A stretch of DNA of 18,392 nucleotides from JAEUSE01 sp964648985. GTDB taxonomy: Bacteria; Patescibacteriota; Doudnabacteria; UBA920. The stretch is taken from positions 1 to 18,392 of the forward strand of contig CAZYMS010000026.1 in assembly GCA_964648985.1 (NCBI GenBank), read 5' to 3'. Position numbers and translations under genes: made by a program. The notes beneath the pieces were generated by a model, which had not been told where the DNA came from, did not search any database, and worked only from the letters and a program-made list of their open reading frames with translations. Numbering within the stretch: position 1 is the stretch's first letter; each line of letters opens with the position of its first letter. Shown here one piece after another: positions 1 to 5,414 of this stretch.

Positions 1-45
1 CTCTTAAGCAAACGGTCACAGGTTCGATCCCTGTTGGGCGCACCA
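1..45 (+). tRNA. 3' half of a tRNA, probably tRNA-Lys(CTT), cut by the window edge
   Basis: The bases fit the 3' part of a tRNA exactly. A 7-base anticodon loop (1-7) has T at position 33 and CTT as anticodon (3-5). It is followed by the 3' anticodon strand GCAAA (8-12), a 5-base variable loop (13-17), a 5-bp T arm ACAGG/CCTGT around the loop TTCGATC (18-34), the 3' acceptor strand TGGGCGC (35-41), discriminator A and an encoded CCA (43-45). The 5' half, which should contain GCGCCCA and TTTGC, lies outside the window. It is therefore not possible to say whether this is a whole tRNA gene or, like the second copy, a fragment. The Lys identity rests only on reading CTT as the anticodon. Confidence 0.6.
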
Positions 46-48
46 TAC

Positions 49-75
49 AAATCCCTTAACGGGGATTTTTATTTT
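49..75 (+). terminator. Rho-independent terminator after the first tRNA copy
   Basis: A 7-bp stem AAATCCC/GGGATTT (49-55 with 62-68) closes a 6-base loop and runs into a T-rich tail up to 75. It begins three bases after the encoded CCA, as expected for a tRNA transcript end. Confidence 0.65.
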
Positions 76-77
76 AT

Positions 78-153
78 TGTTCAGCTGGTTGATCCGCCAG
101 CTGGCGGACTCTTAAGCAAACGGTCACAGGTTCGATCCCTGTTGGGCGCACCA
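78..153 (+). pseudogene. tRNA pseudogene: exact second copy of the tRNA 3' half, no proper 5' half
   Basis: Bases 109-153 repeat bases 1-45 without a mismatch, including the anticodon loop, T arm, acceptor 3' strand and CCA. Upstream, GTTCAGCTGGTTGAT (78-93) looks like a D arm, but the 3' side of a D stem is missing. The 5' anticodon strand that should pair with GCAAA is replaced by the palindrome at 93-108, and no GCGCCCA is present to close the acceptor stem. It therefore cannot fold into a normal tRNA. It may be decayed, a recombination product, or an attachment-site remnant. The assignment of the D-arm-like part is an inference; the exact 3' repeat is seen directly. Confidence 0.6.
93..108. 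repeat. Perfect 16-base palindrome TCCGCCAGCTGGCGGA
   Basis: Each half is the reverse complement of the other, with no loop. Its right end touches the first base of the second 45-base tRNA copy. The core CAGCTGG also occurs at 82-88, inside a stretch that resembles a tRNA D arm. No other full copy is seen in this window. It is GC-rich in an AT-rich spacer, which suggests a dispersed palindromic element or a recombination site rather than random sequence. Confidence 0.7.
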
Positions 154-184
154 ACAAAACACTCCTCAGGGAGTGTTTTGTTTT
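154..184 (+). terminator. Rho-independent terminator after the second tRNA copy
   Basis: A long stem, about 10 bp or more (AAAACACTCC with GGAGTGTTTT around the loop TCA), ends in TTTTGTTTT. It starts one base after the CCA of the second tRNA-like copy. A strong terminator directly behind a broken tRNA suggests that the 3' part was copied together with, or acquired, its own terminator. Confidence 0.75.
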
Positions 185-270
185 ACAGCTAGGCGGCTAA
201 AAAATTTTACTAGAAGGCAACGTAAGGTTTTTCTACTTGTCTTACCTCGCGAAAATTAGTAAGCTATTTA

Positions 271-276
271 TATAAT
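271..276 (+). promoter_or_regulatory. -10 box TATAAT, possible leaderless start for the 96-aa gene
   Basis: A perfect TATAAT lies 7 bases before the ATG at 284. Transcription would be expected to start at about 283-284, so the mRNA would carry almost no 5' leader. No convincing -35 hexamer is found 16-18 bases upstream, and no Shine-Dalgarno sequence precedes the ATG. The second in-frame ATG at 293 would still have a leader of only about 10 bases. Confidence 0.45.
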
Positions 277-283
277 ATTATTT

Positions 284-574
284 ATGATAACCATGTCTGA
301 AGGCATTAGTGAGAGGCAAGTTCACGGCGAAATTAGAACCGAACGACCCGAGACTGGCGAGATTAAAATTTTCAAACCAGGAGACAGAGTTTCGGTTATA
401 GAGCCCATCACCGGCCGGTTTAACGAGTCACCCGATATACTTCCTACTCATGTGGGAATAGTTACCGCGGGTGGTGACAAAAATGCCAATACCATAGCTA
501 TAGATTTCGGCGGTAAAATTGGCGAAGTATATTTTGGAATGAACCATATAGAGAACATTCGCAAAGCAGATTAA
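284..574 (+). CDS. Small protein of unknown function (96 aa)
   Basis: I do not recognise this protein. It is acidic to neutral, has no signal peptide or membrane segment, and has a polar N-terminus followed by an alternating hydrophobic pattern. The pattern starts at 'FKPGDRVSV' (about residue 30), continues through 'HVGIVTAGG' and 'TIAIDFGGKIGEVYF', and suggests a small beta-barrel (SH3- or KOW-like). That fold is an inference. It has its own -10 box just upstream and a terminator downstream at 660-700, so it is probably a single-gene transcript. The start could be ATG 284 (leaderless) or ATG 293; neither has a ribosome binding site. It lies between tRNA remnants and another orphan gene, which gives no functional clue. 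Confidence 0.6.
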   Translation: MITMSEGISERQVHGEIRTERPETGEIKIFKPGDRVSVIEPITGRFNESPDILPTHVGIVTAGGDKNANTIAIDFGGKIGEVYFGMNHIENIRKAD

Positions 575-659
575 TAAAAAGAGACGAGCATACAGCAGGG
601 GTATATATAAAACCTCAATAAACATCTTAAAAACGTTTATCTATCTTATTATAGACATG

Positions 660-700
660 AAAAAGTCTTGGCAATTAGCGGAGACTTTTTTAATTTTTTT
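660..700 (+). terminator. Rho-independent terminator downstream of the 96-aa gene
   Basis: The stem AAAAAGTCT/AGACTTTTT (660-668 with 682-690) encloses a 13-base loop and is followed by a T-rich tract to about 700. The 85 bases between the stop codon at 574 and this hairpin are AT-rich and show no other clear element. Confidence 0.6.
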
Positions 701-745
701 ACTGAAAATCTATAGCCGCCGATGCGTTAAGTTCAAGAATAAGCA

Positions 746-774
746 TTGACTTATGCGGGATAATATTCTATACT
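746..774 (+). promoter_or_regulatory. Sigma-70-type promoter for the 168-aa gene
   Basis: TTGACT (746-751, one mismatch to TTGACA) and TATACT (769-774, one mismatch to TATAAT) are separated by exactly 17 bases. Transcription would start near 781, which leaves a leader of about 56 bases before the ATG at 837. The promoter overlaps the upstream in-frame ATG at 753, which argues that 753 is not the true start. Confidence 0.7.
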
Positions 775-822
775 TCCAAAAATCTAACATACAGGTTAGA
801 CATCTAAATAACACCATGCAGC

Positions 823-829
823 AAGGAGG
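823..829 (+). promoter_or_regulatory. Strong ribosome binding site AAGGAGG that fixes the start at 837
   Basis: AAGGAGG lies 7 bases before the ATG at 837. It is the clearest Shine-Dalgarno sequence in the window. Most genes of the two large operons have no such site, so this gene appears built for independent, efficient translation. Confidence 0.8.
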
Positions 830-836
830 AACGCTA

Positions 837-1343
837 ATGGCTACTGCATCAGATAGAGCACACCCCGAGATTACTCAATGGGGGCTTGCCAACGAACCCA
901 GCAAAGAATTACTCGCCGCCGAGAGTTACTGGAAACAAATAAAGTTTGTGCGCGATGTTCTTGTCCGAGTATTTGCTCGTGATTACGACGAATACAAGGC
1001 CATTGAAGCAGGCATTTCTATTGTGGGTACTCACCACTCAAAGTCTGTAAAGTTACCCGTATATCGAATAAACCTTCCGGATGGAACGGCATTCACCATA
1101 CGATGCAACTTCCATGACTGGAAAGTGTCTGTGGAGTCCCCAAAAGAAGTAGAGGCAGACTTTATGAGTCTTTTTGATCTCACCACAAGCATCCACGAAG
1201 TCTACTGCGAAGGTTTTCCCCCGGAACTAGTTTTCGGACCCTACACCGCAAACAAGCAGCAGTTTACCATCGAGATAGCGACAGACCATCAATTATATGT
1301 TTTCTTCTGGATTTATGCCCACAGTGTATTAGGGCTTCGATAG
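837..1343 (+). CDS. Protein of unknown function (168 aa)
   Basis: I do not recognise this protein. The reading frame is open from 753, but the ATG at 837 is chosen because of the AAGGAGG site and the promoter overlapping 753. The product has no signal peptide and looks soluble. A helical N-terminal part of about 60 residues (including 'YWKQIKFVRDVLVRVFARDYDEY') is followed by a strand-rich part. That part carries conspicuous 'VGTHHSKSV' and 'IRCNFHDWKVSVE' segments and ends in an aromatic-rich tail ('YVFFWIYAHSVLG'). The His and Cys residues could bind a metal, but no known motif is recognised. It has its own promoter, ribosome binding site and terminator and is transcribed toward the pilus operon, so it is a self-contained unit. 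Confidence 0.7.
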   Translation: MATASDRAHPEITQWGLANEPSKELLAAESYWKQIKFVRDVLVRVFARDYDEYKAIEAGISIVGTHHSKSVKLPVYRINLPDGTAFTIRCNFHDWKVSVESPKEVEADFMSLFDLTTSIHEVYCEGFPPELVFGPYTANKQQFTIEIATDHQLYVFFWIYAHSVLGLR

Positions 1344-1390
1344 GAGCGAACAGTATTGAATCAGTACGAGCTAGCCACTCATTCGCCAGA

Positions 1391-1426
1391 GGCAGCGCAC
1401 CATTAAAGTGCGCTGCCTTTTTCTTT
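1391..1426 (+). terminator. Strong terminator for the 168-aa gene
   Basis: A perfect 10-bp GC-rich stem GGCAGCGCAC/GTGCGCTGCC (1391-1400 with 1408-1417) with a 7-base loop is followed by TTTTTCTTTT. It is one of the two strongest terminators in the window. Confidence 0.9.
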
Positions 1427-1445
1427 TGCACTACCAACTTCGAAT

Positions 1446-1477
1446 TAAAAACACCTTTCCAATCGGAAGGAGTTTTT
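1446..1477 (-). terminator. Terminator at the end of the pilus operon
   Basis: Read on the - strand, a stem of AAAAACTCCTTCC with GGAAAGGTGTTTTT (one mismatch and one bulge) around a 4-base loop ends in a T-tract. It begins 11 bases past the stop codon of the last pilus-operon gene. It sits tail to tail with the + strand terminator at 1391-1426. Confidence 0.6.
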
Positions 1478-1488
1478 AATATAATCTC

Positions 1489-1827
1489 TTACTTGGTCTG
1501 ATCGGTTGCTCGTGTCACAGCTCTGAATGGACTAGCAATGGCATCGCGTGGTGGTTTATATGTTGCTGCTGCATCTATACGGTCGAGAGCTTTTTTGTAT
1601 CCATCAAAATTTATTCGAGTACTCTGTATTTGGCGTGCACCGACATCAGTAAATTTATACTGGTAAATAGCTTTTATTGCTGGCTGCGCAAACCAGGCAT
1701 CGGCTAATAAAACTACAGCTGTCGCAATAGACAGGGCCAACACAGGGGTTGCGCCTGCATGCTGAAATGGTTTTATACCACTACTTTTACTTGGTGATAA
1801 CTTTTTAAAAATGCTCTGTATATCCAT
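1489..1827 (-). CDS. Small single-pass membrane protein at the pilP position (112 aa)
   Basis: This is the last gene of the pilus operon. The ATG at 1827 lies one base after the pilO stop codon. A longer open frame reaches 1893 but would overlap pilO by 65 bases, so the short form is preferred. The product has a short basic N-terminus (about residues 1-20), one hydrophobic segment (about 27-47, 'TPVLALSIATAVVLLADAWF') and a hydrophilic C-terminal part of about 60 residues. There is no lipobox and no similarity I can see to the PilP beta domain. By position it is a candidate fourth member of the PilM-N-O inner membrane complex. That role is an inference from context only. Confidence 0.6.
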   Translation of the reverse strand: MDIQSIFKKLSPSKSSGIKPFQHAGATPVLALSIATAVVLLADAWFAQPAIKAIYQYKFTDVGARQIQSTRINFDGYKKALDRIDAAATYKPPRDAIASPFRAVTRATDQTK

Positions 1828-1828
1828 A

Positions 1829-2383
1829 TTATTTTCGTAAGTAAAAACTTCCACCCAAATTTGCAGTAACTTTTTCTCCCTCGCCGCCACCAAGATTAAT
1901 AGTCTGCACGGTAAACACGGTGCCGGAGTGTTCTAAGAAGTCAAAGTAAGCTACTACGTCGGCATATGTACCACTCAGCTGTATAGTAAAGGGAACCAGA
2001 TAGAGCTCACTTGTTGTTTTTGCCTTGGCAGCAACGGGCACGGTACCAGAAACACTTAAACTAAAATCTATATGCAAATCGCGGGCAGTCCCTTCAAGAT
2101 TTCCGAGGTCGGTGACGAGAGTTATATCTTTGCTAAAGAAATTCTCTGGTAAACGCTGTTTTTTTTCAATTTCAACCAAATCTTGTTTAGCGAGTTCAAT
2201 ATTACGCTGCTCCTGACGAAGCTCGAGTACTGTTTTCTTTTGCTCCAGTATTTGCGCCAGACTCCCCTGCAATGCGTTGTTAAACCAAGGTAGGGCAAGC
2301 CCAAATACAAGGAGCGCGATTAACGTGAACCCGACAATACTGGAAACAATTTTAACTTGGTATTTTGGCTGTTTTACTTTCAT
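1829..2383 (-). CDS. pilO: Type IV pilus inner membrane protein PilO
   Basis: PilO forms a heterodimer with PilN in the inner membrane and links the cytoplasmic motor to the growing pilus. The 184-aa product has the usual PilO layout. It starts with a short cytoplasmic tail and one membrane segment (about 13-33). A coiled-coil stretch rich in Q, E and K follows (about 40-76), then a C-terminal alpha/beta domain (about 85-184) with the typical 'FTIQLSGTYADVVAYFDFLE' pattern, in which a strand leads into a helix. The length is near the family norm. It starts 29 bases after pilN ends, with no strong ribosome binding site at the usual distance. The assignment is helped by gene order. Confidence 0.88.
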   Translation of the reverse strand: MKVKQPKYQVKIVSSIVGFTLIALLVFGLALPWFNNALQGSLAQILEQKKTVLELRQEQRNIELAKQDLVEIEKKQRLPENFFSKDITLVTDLGNLEGTARDLHIDFSLSVSGTVPVAAKAKTTSELYLVPFTIQLSGTYADVVAYFDFLEHSGTVFTVQTINLGGGEGEKVTANLGGSFYLRK

Positions 2384-2412
2384 AAAATGGGAACATTGGG
2401 GCCACCTAAATA

Positions 2413-2985
2413 CTACGGAGCTTTGCTCACCAGAACCTCTGGTTTTACAATAAAACTATACTTAAACCCTACATTGGTCGGCTTAGATATATTTTCTAAT
2501 GGATAGTCGATATTACTAAAATGTGCTTCATCTCTGGCGATATTATCGTGGAGTTGTATTGACGCCTCTCTGGTAGATGCGAATCCACTTATTATAACTT
2601 GTCGTTTCGTGCTATCTACACCAAAACTCTGAACTTGTGCGCCCTGTGGGACCAGTGTGGCGAATTGCCGCAAAAGAACCGACCACCGAGGGAGAGCCGC
2701 CGTAAGGGTGTTATAGTCTTCTATCTGATTATTAATGGTTTTAATTCGTTTTTTAAGATCGGTCGTTTCCTGCGTAGTAGACTTCGCGCGCAAATTCTCT
2801 GCTTCATGGGCCAAATTTTGTTCTGCCAGTCGTAGATACCACCACGTTCCCGCAAATAACAACACCACAATAGCAAACGTAGTTATGGCAAGAACGTAAA
2901 AACGCTTTAGCGCCCTATACCAGCTGCGGAGCCCAAGCTCTCGTTGCTGATCTCGCGGAAGCAGGTTTATAACTTTTGTACTCAT
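2413..2985 (-). CDS. pilN: Type IV pilus assembly protein PilN
   Basis: PilN bridges the cytoplasmic PilM to the membrane complex. The N-terminus 'KVINLLP' (residues 4-10) is the conserved PilN motif that docks into PilM. A membrane segment follows (about 30-50), then a coiled coil (about 52-95) and an extracytoplasmic domain with 'VPQGAQVQSFGVDSTKRQV' and 'ISGFASTREASIQ' near 112-145, typical of the PilN/GspL-like fold. The 190-aa length is normal. Its ATG overlaps the pilM stop codon as ATGA (2982-2985). A purine-rich GAGGGGG lies about 8 bases upstream, a rare good ribosome binding site in this operon. Confidence 0.92.
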   Translation of the reverse strand: MSTKVINLLPRDQQRELGLRSWYRALKRFYVLAITTFAIVVLLFAGTWWYLRLAEQNLAHEAENLRAKSTTQETTDLKKRIKTINNQIEDYNTLTAALPRWSVLLRQFATLVPQGAQVQSFGVDSTKRQVIISGFASTREASIQLHDNIARDEAHFSNIDYPLENISKPTNVGFKYSFIVKPEVLVSKAP

Positions 2986-4046
2986 AACGACAACCCCCTC
3001 ATAGCAAGGCCAAGTGACGCGGCATACGGCAACACGGCAGTACCGCTTATAGAACTCGGCAACGTTACTTTTACATTAATAGTGGGGTCTCCAAGCTCCA
3101 CTAATAAATTTCGACTCGGATCTAAACTTTCTTGCAAAAATTCCGGTAGTGACTTAAGCCCTGCAGACCCCCCTACCAGCACAAGCTTTGCTATTTTCTC
3201 TTGCGAATGCTGATCGTGAAATGCCATAACCTGCTTAATTTCTGTTACAAAAGAATTCATAACAGGCACCAGGAGAGTCTTAAGGTTTGGATATGCTTCG
3301 GTACTACCAAGCCCGGCCTCAGCCTTAATTTCTTCGGCACGTTTAGCAGGGACATCTAAACCATGAGCTATGGCGTCGGTTATTGCAACACCACCAACAG
3401 GTATAGTAGAGGTAAACTGAATACTACCACGCTCAATCATAATTAAATCTGTCCCCGCGGCTTTCATATCGGCAATAAGTATATTCTCCTTATTGCCATC
3501 TGGCACCAAGGCTCGCGCAAGCCCCTGCGACTCAACCTCTACTGCCACTGGGGTAAGATTGGCTGCACGAATAGCCGTAAGCACCTGGTCCACATACTCC
3601 TTCGGAGAAGCCACAAGAAGTAGGGCCACCTTACCTCCCACCTCCTCTAGACGCTGCCAATCTAAATATACCTGATCAATTGGTACAGGAATGTAACTTT
3701 CTGCCTCAAAAGGAACAGCCGCTTCTATTTCACTATCACTCATAGACGCTACGTGTATGACCCGCACAAAACATTTTGCTTCAGGCAAATTGACTGCAAC
3801 GTCACGGGTAGTAAATTTGCCTTGAGCAGGCTTTAAAAACAGGTTTTCAAACAGGCGGGACAGTCCTTCTACATCTATTTTACCATCTGCATCAAAAATT
3901 GTTTTTGGCAGTACCGCCTCTGCATAACTTTCCACCGTAGCTGCAGCAAGTCCTCCCTTTAACTGCAAAGCCCGCACATGCGCATCGCCAATAGCAATAC
4001 CAACTACATCGGAATGACTTTTAAATAAGTTTAAGTGAAATTTCAT
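2982..4046 (-). CDS. pilM: Type IV pilus assembly ATPase-fold protein PilM
   Basis: PilM is an actin/FtsA-like cytoplasmic protein that binds the N-terminus of PilN and connects it to the assembly ATPase. In the 354-aa product the actin-fold signatures are visible: a first phosphate-binding strand pair 'VVGIAIGDAHVRALQL' (14-29), a second 'ILIADMKAAGTDLIMIERG' (189-207), and the adenosine-site motif 'LVLVGGSAGL' (288-297). The segment 'VPFEAESYIPVPIDQVYLDW' (111-130) is also characteristic of PilM. It overlaps pilN by four bases. It is separated from pilC by a 78-base spacer made of heptad repeats, and no Shine-Dalgarno site is seen before the start. Confidence 0.93.
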   Translation of the reverse strand: MKFHLNLFKSHSDVVGIAIGDAHVRALQLKGGLAAATVESYAEAVLPKTIFDADGKIDVEGLSRLFENLFLKPAQGKFTTRDVAVNLPEAKCFVRVIHVASMSDSEIEAAVPFEAESYIPVPIDQVYLDWQRLEEVGGKVALLLVASPKEYVDQVLTAIRAANLTPVAVEVESQGLARALVPDGNKENILIADMKAAGTDLIMIERGSIQFTSTIPVGGVAITDAIAHGLDVPAKRAEEIKAEAGLGSTEAYPNLKTLLVPVMNSFVTEIKQVMAFHDQHSQEKIAKLVLVGGSAGLKSLPEFLQESLDPSRNLLVELGDPTINVKVTLPSSISGTAVLPYAASLGLAMRGLSL

Positions 4047-4056
4047 CAGAGTAAGA

Positions 4057-4127
4057 AGTAGTCTGCTGTCAGTAGTCTGCTGTCAGTTGCCCAGAACCGA
4101 CTGCTGACTACTACATTCTGACTACTA
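4057..4127 (-). repeat. Period-7 repeat hairpin in the pilC-pilM spacer
   Basis: On the + strand, the 14-base unit AGTAGTCTGCTGTC occurs twice in tandem (4057-4070, 4071-4084) plus three bases. It is followed, after a 10-base loop region, by inverted relatives (GACTGCTGACTACTACATT, GACTACT) up to the pilC stop codon. On the - strand transcript, GTAGTCAGCAGTCGGTT pairs with AACTGACAGCAGACTAC over 17 positions, with two A-A mismatches and one G-U pair. The TAG stop of pilC (4125-4127) is part of the repeat sequence. It shares the 13-mer ACTACATTCTGAC with the spacer at 5340-5414. It is not a classical terminator because no T-tract follows. Confidence 0.8.
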
Positions 4128-5339
4128 TTTTATATTTGTACCAATATTATAAATTGGAATAATAAGTGCATATGCCAATGCCCCGACAGCTCCACCAATT
4201 ACGAGCAAGAGGAGCGGCTCGATTATAGAGGACATATTCTTAAGTGTAGCATCTATTTGAGCTTCAAAGTGAGTAGCGATTTGCTCCAAAATACTCTCAA
4301 GGCTTCCTGTCTCTTCCCCCACCTCCAGCATTTGCACCACTAAAAACGGGAACAAACGCTCGTGGGTACTTAGAATCTCCGTCAAGCTTTTACCCACCTT
4401 TACCCGTTCCGCGGCCTCAGCAATAACCTCTTTATACATAGTATTTGGAATGGATTGACCTGCTACATTCAGCGCTTCTACTATAGGTATGCCGCTCTTT
4501 AGCAAAGAAGATAGCACGCGGGTGAATCGAGCAATATTGATCTTAACCGCCAAGGGCCCTATACCTGGAATAACCAACGAAGCCCTATTAAGCCCTTCTT
4601 TTCCTAGGGGGGTTTTAAGTCCATACGTAGCAGCCCCCACTATCGCAACAAAACCAATAATGACCAAAATGGCATGGCCGGCCATAAAGTCACTAAAAGC
4701 TACAACAATCTTTGTTGCAGTCGGCAGCTCTGAACCAAAATCTTTAAATACAGAGGTCAATTTTGGTAAAACAAAGATGGACATAACAATGGCTATAATA
4801 ACCATTGCGCTCACAATTACCGAAGGGTAAATCATGGCTCCCCGTACTCTACTCCGCAAGTCTGCTTCACGTTCAAGCTGTATTCCAAGCTGACTTAAGC
4901 TTGTCTCAAGGTTTCCCGATAGTTCTCCCACCTTAATCATATTTACAAAAATAGATGAAAATACTTGGGGATGCGCGTTCATAGCTTCGTATAGCTGACT
5001 CCCATTTTCTACTGCCTGCTCAAGACTTTCCAATATCTTGGAAAATTTACGATTGCGTGTTTGCTTTGCTAGAATACGCATACTACGCGACACGGGAATA
5101 CCGCTCTTAAGCATAAGCTCTAGGTTTTCAACAAAAGTCAGCTTTTCTGCGAGCGGGACTGTCATGAAGTTTGCAAGAAACGCCAAAGGATCGCTACCCG
5201 CAGTTACCTCTTTCAAGTCTATTGGCGTAAGACCACGCTCATGAAGGTCGTGCCCCGCAGCAAAACTTGAACTAGCCGCGAGAGTTCCTTTCTCGCGACT
5301 ACCATCAGGTTTCAATGCTGTGTAGGTAAACTTTGCCAT
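4125..5339 (-). CDS. pilC: Type IV pilus platform protein PilC (GspF family)
   Basis: PilC is the inner membrane platform on which the PilB ATPase acts during pilus assembly. The 404-aa product starts with the family's 'FTYTALKPDGSREKGTL' strand pattern and contains the duplicated GspF domain. The first repeat begins with 'FVENLELMLKSGIPVSRSMRIL' (about 69-90), the second with 'FTRVLSSLLKSGIPIVEALNVA' (about 271-292). Membrane segments are seen near 165-190, 218-240 and 375-398. The length is typical. It is bracketed by two unusual repeat-filled spacers, one before its start (5340-5411) and one at its stop (4047-4127). There is no ribosome binding site, because the repeat runs up to the ATG. 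Confidence 0.95.
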   Translation of the reverse strand: MAKFTYTALKPDGSREKGTLAASSSFAAGHDLHERGLTPIDLKEVTAGSDPLAFLANFMTVPLAEKLTFVENLELMLKSGIPVSRSMRILAKQTRNRKFSKILESLEQAVENGSQLYEAMNAHPQVFSSIFVNMIKVGELSGNLETSLSQLGIQLEREADLRSRVRGAMIYPSVIVSAMVIIAIVMSIFVLPKLTSVFKDFGSELPTATKIVVAFSDFMAGHAILVIIGFVAIVGAATYGLKTPLGKEGLNRASLVIPGIGPLAVKINIARFTRVLSSLLKSGIPIVEALNVAGQSIPNTMYKEVIAEAAERVKVGKSLTEILSTHERLFPFLVVQMLEVGEETGSLESILEQIATHFEAQIDATLKNMSSIIEPLLLLVIGGAVGALAYALIIPIYNIGTNIK

Positions 5340-5343
5340 AACT

Positions 5344-5414
5344 AGTAGTCAGTAGTCAGTAGTCAGTAGTCAGTGTATTTTTACTACATTCTGACAACTG
5401 TATTCTGGCTACTA
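5344..5414 (-). repeat. AGTAGTC tandem heptads and inverted relatives in the pilB-pilC spacer
   Basis: On the + strand AGTAGTC is repeated four times without a mismatch, plus three bases (5344-5374). After a T-rich gap come inverted variants (ACTACATTCTGAC 5383-5395, ACTGTATTCTGGCTACTA to 5414). On the - strand the transcript reads two degenerate 14-base units (AGTAGCCAGAATAC, AGTTGTCAGAATGT), then a short loop, then ACTGACT-type heptads. The early AGTAGCCAG can pair with the later CTGACTACT, with one mismatch. The pilB stop codon TAG (5412-5414) lies inside the element, as does the pilC stop in the other spacer. Confidence 0.85.

Noticed and set aside
109..153. A functional second tRNA gene
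   Set aside because: No upstream strand pairs with the acceptor TGGGCGC or with the anticodon strand GCAAA; an intron was considered, but no 5' half was found between the copies.
2982..4046. TGA as a sense codon (code 25, Gracilibacteria)
   Set aside because: Several genes stop at TGA with the next gene starting in an ATGA overlap, and the protein families end at the expected place.
4489..4830. A 113-codon open frame on the + strand opposite pilC
   Set aside because: pilC has full family motifs on the other strand; the hydrophobic + strand product mirrors the membrane segments of PilC.
5344..5374. Regular direct repeats that could be mistaken for a CRISPR array
   Set aside because: The unit is only 7 bases with no spacers between copies; no cas gene is present.
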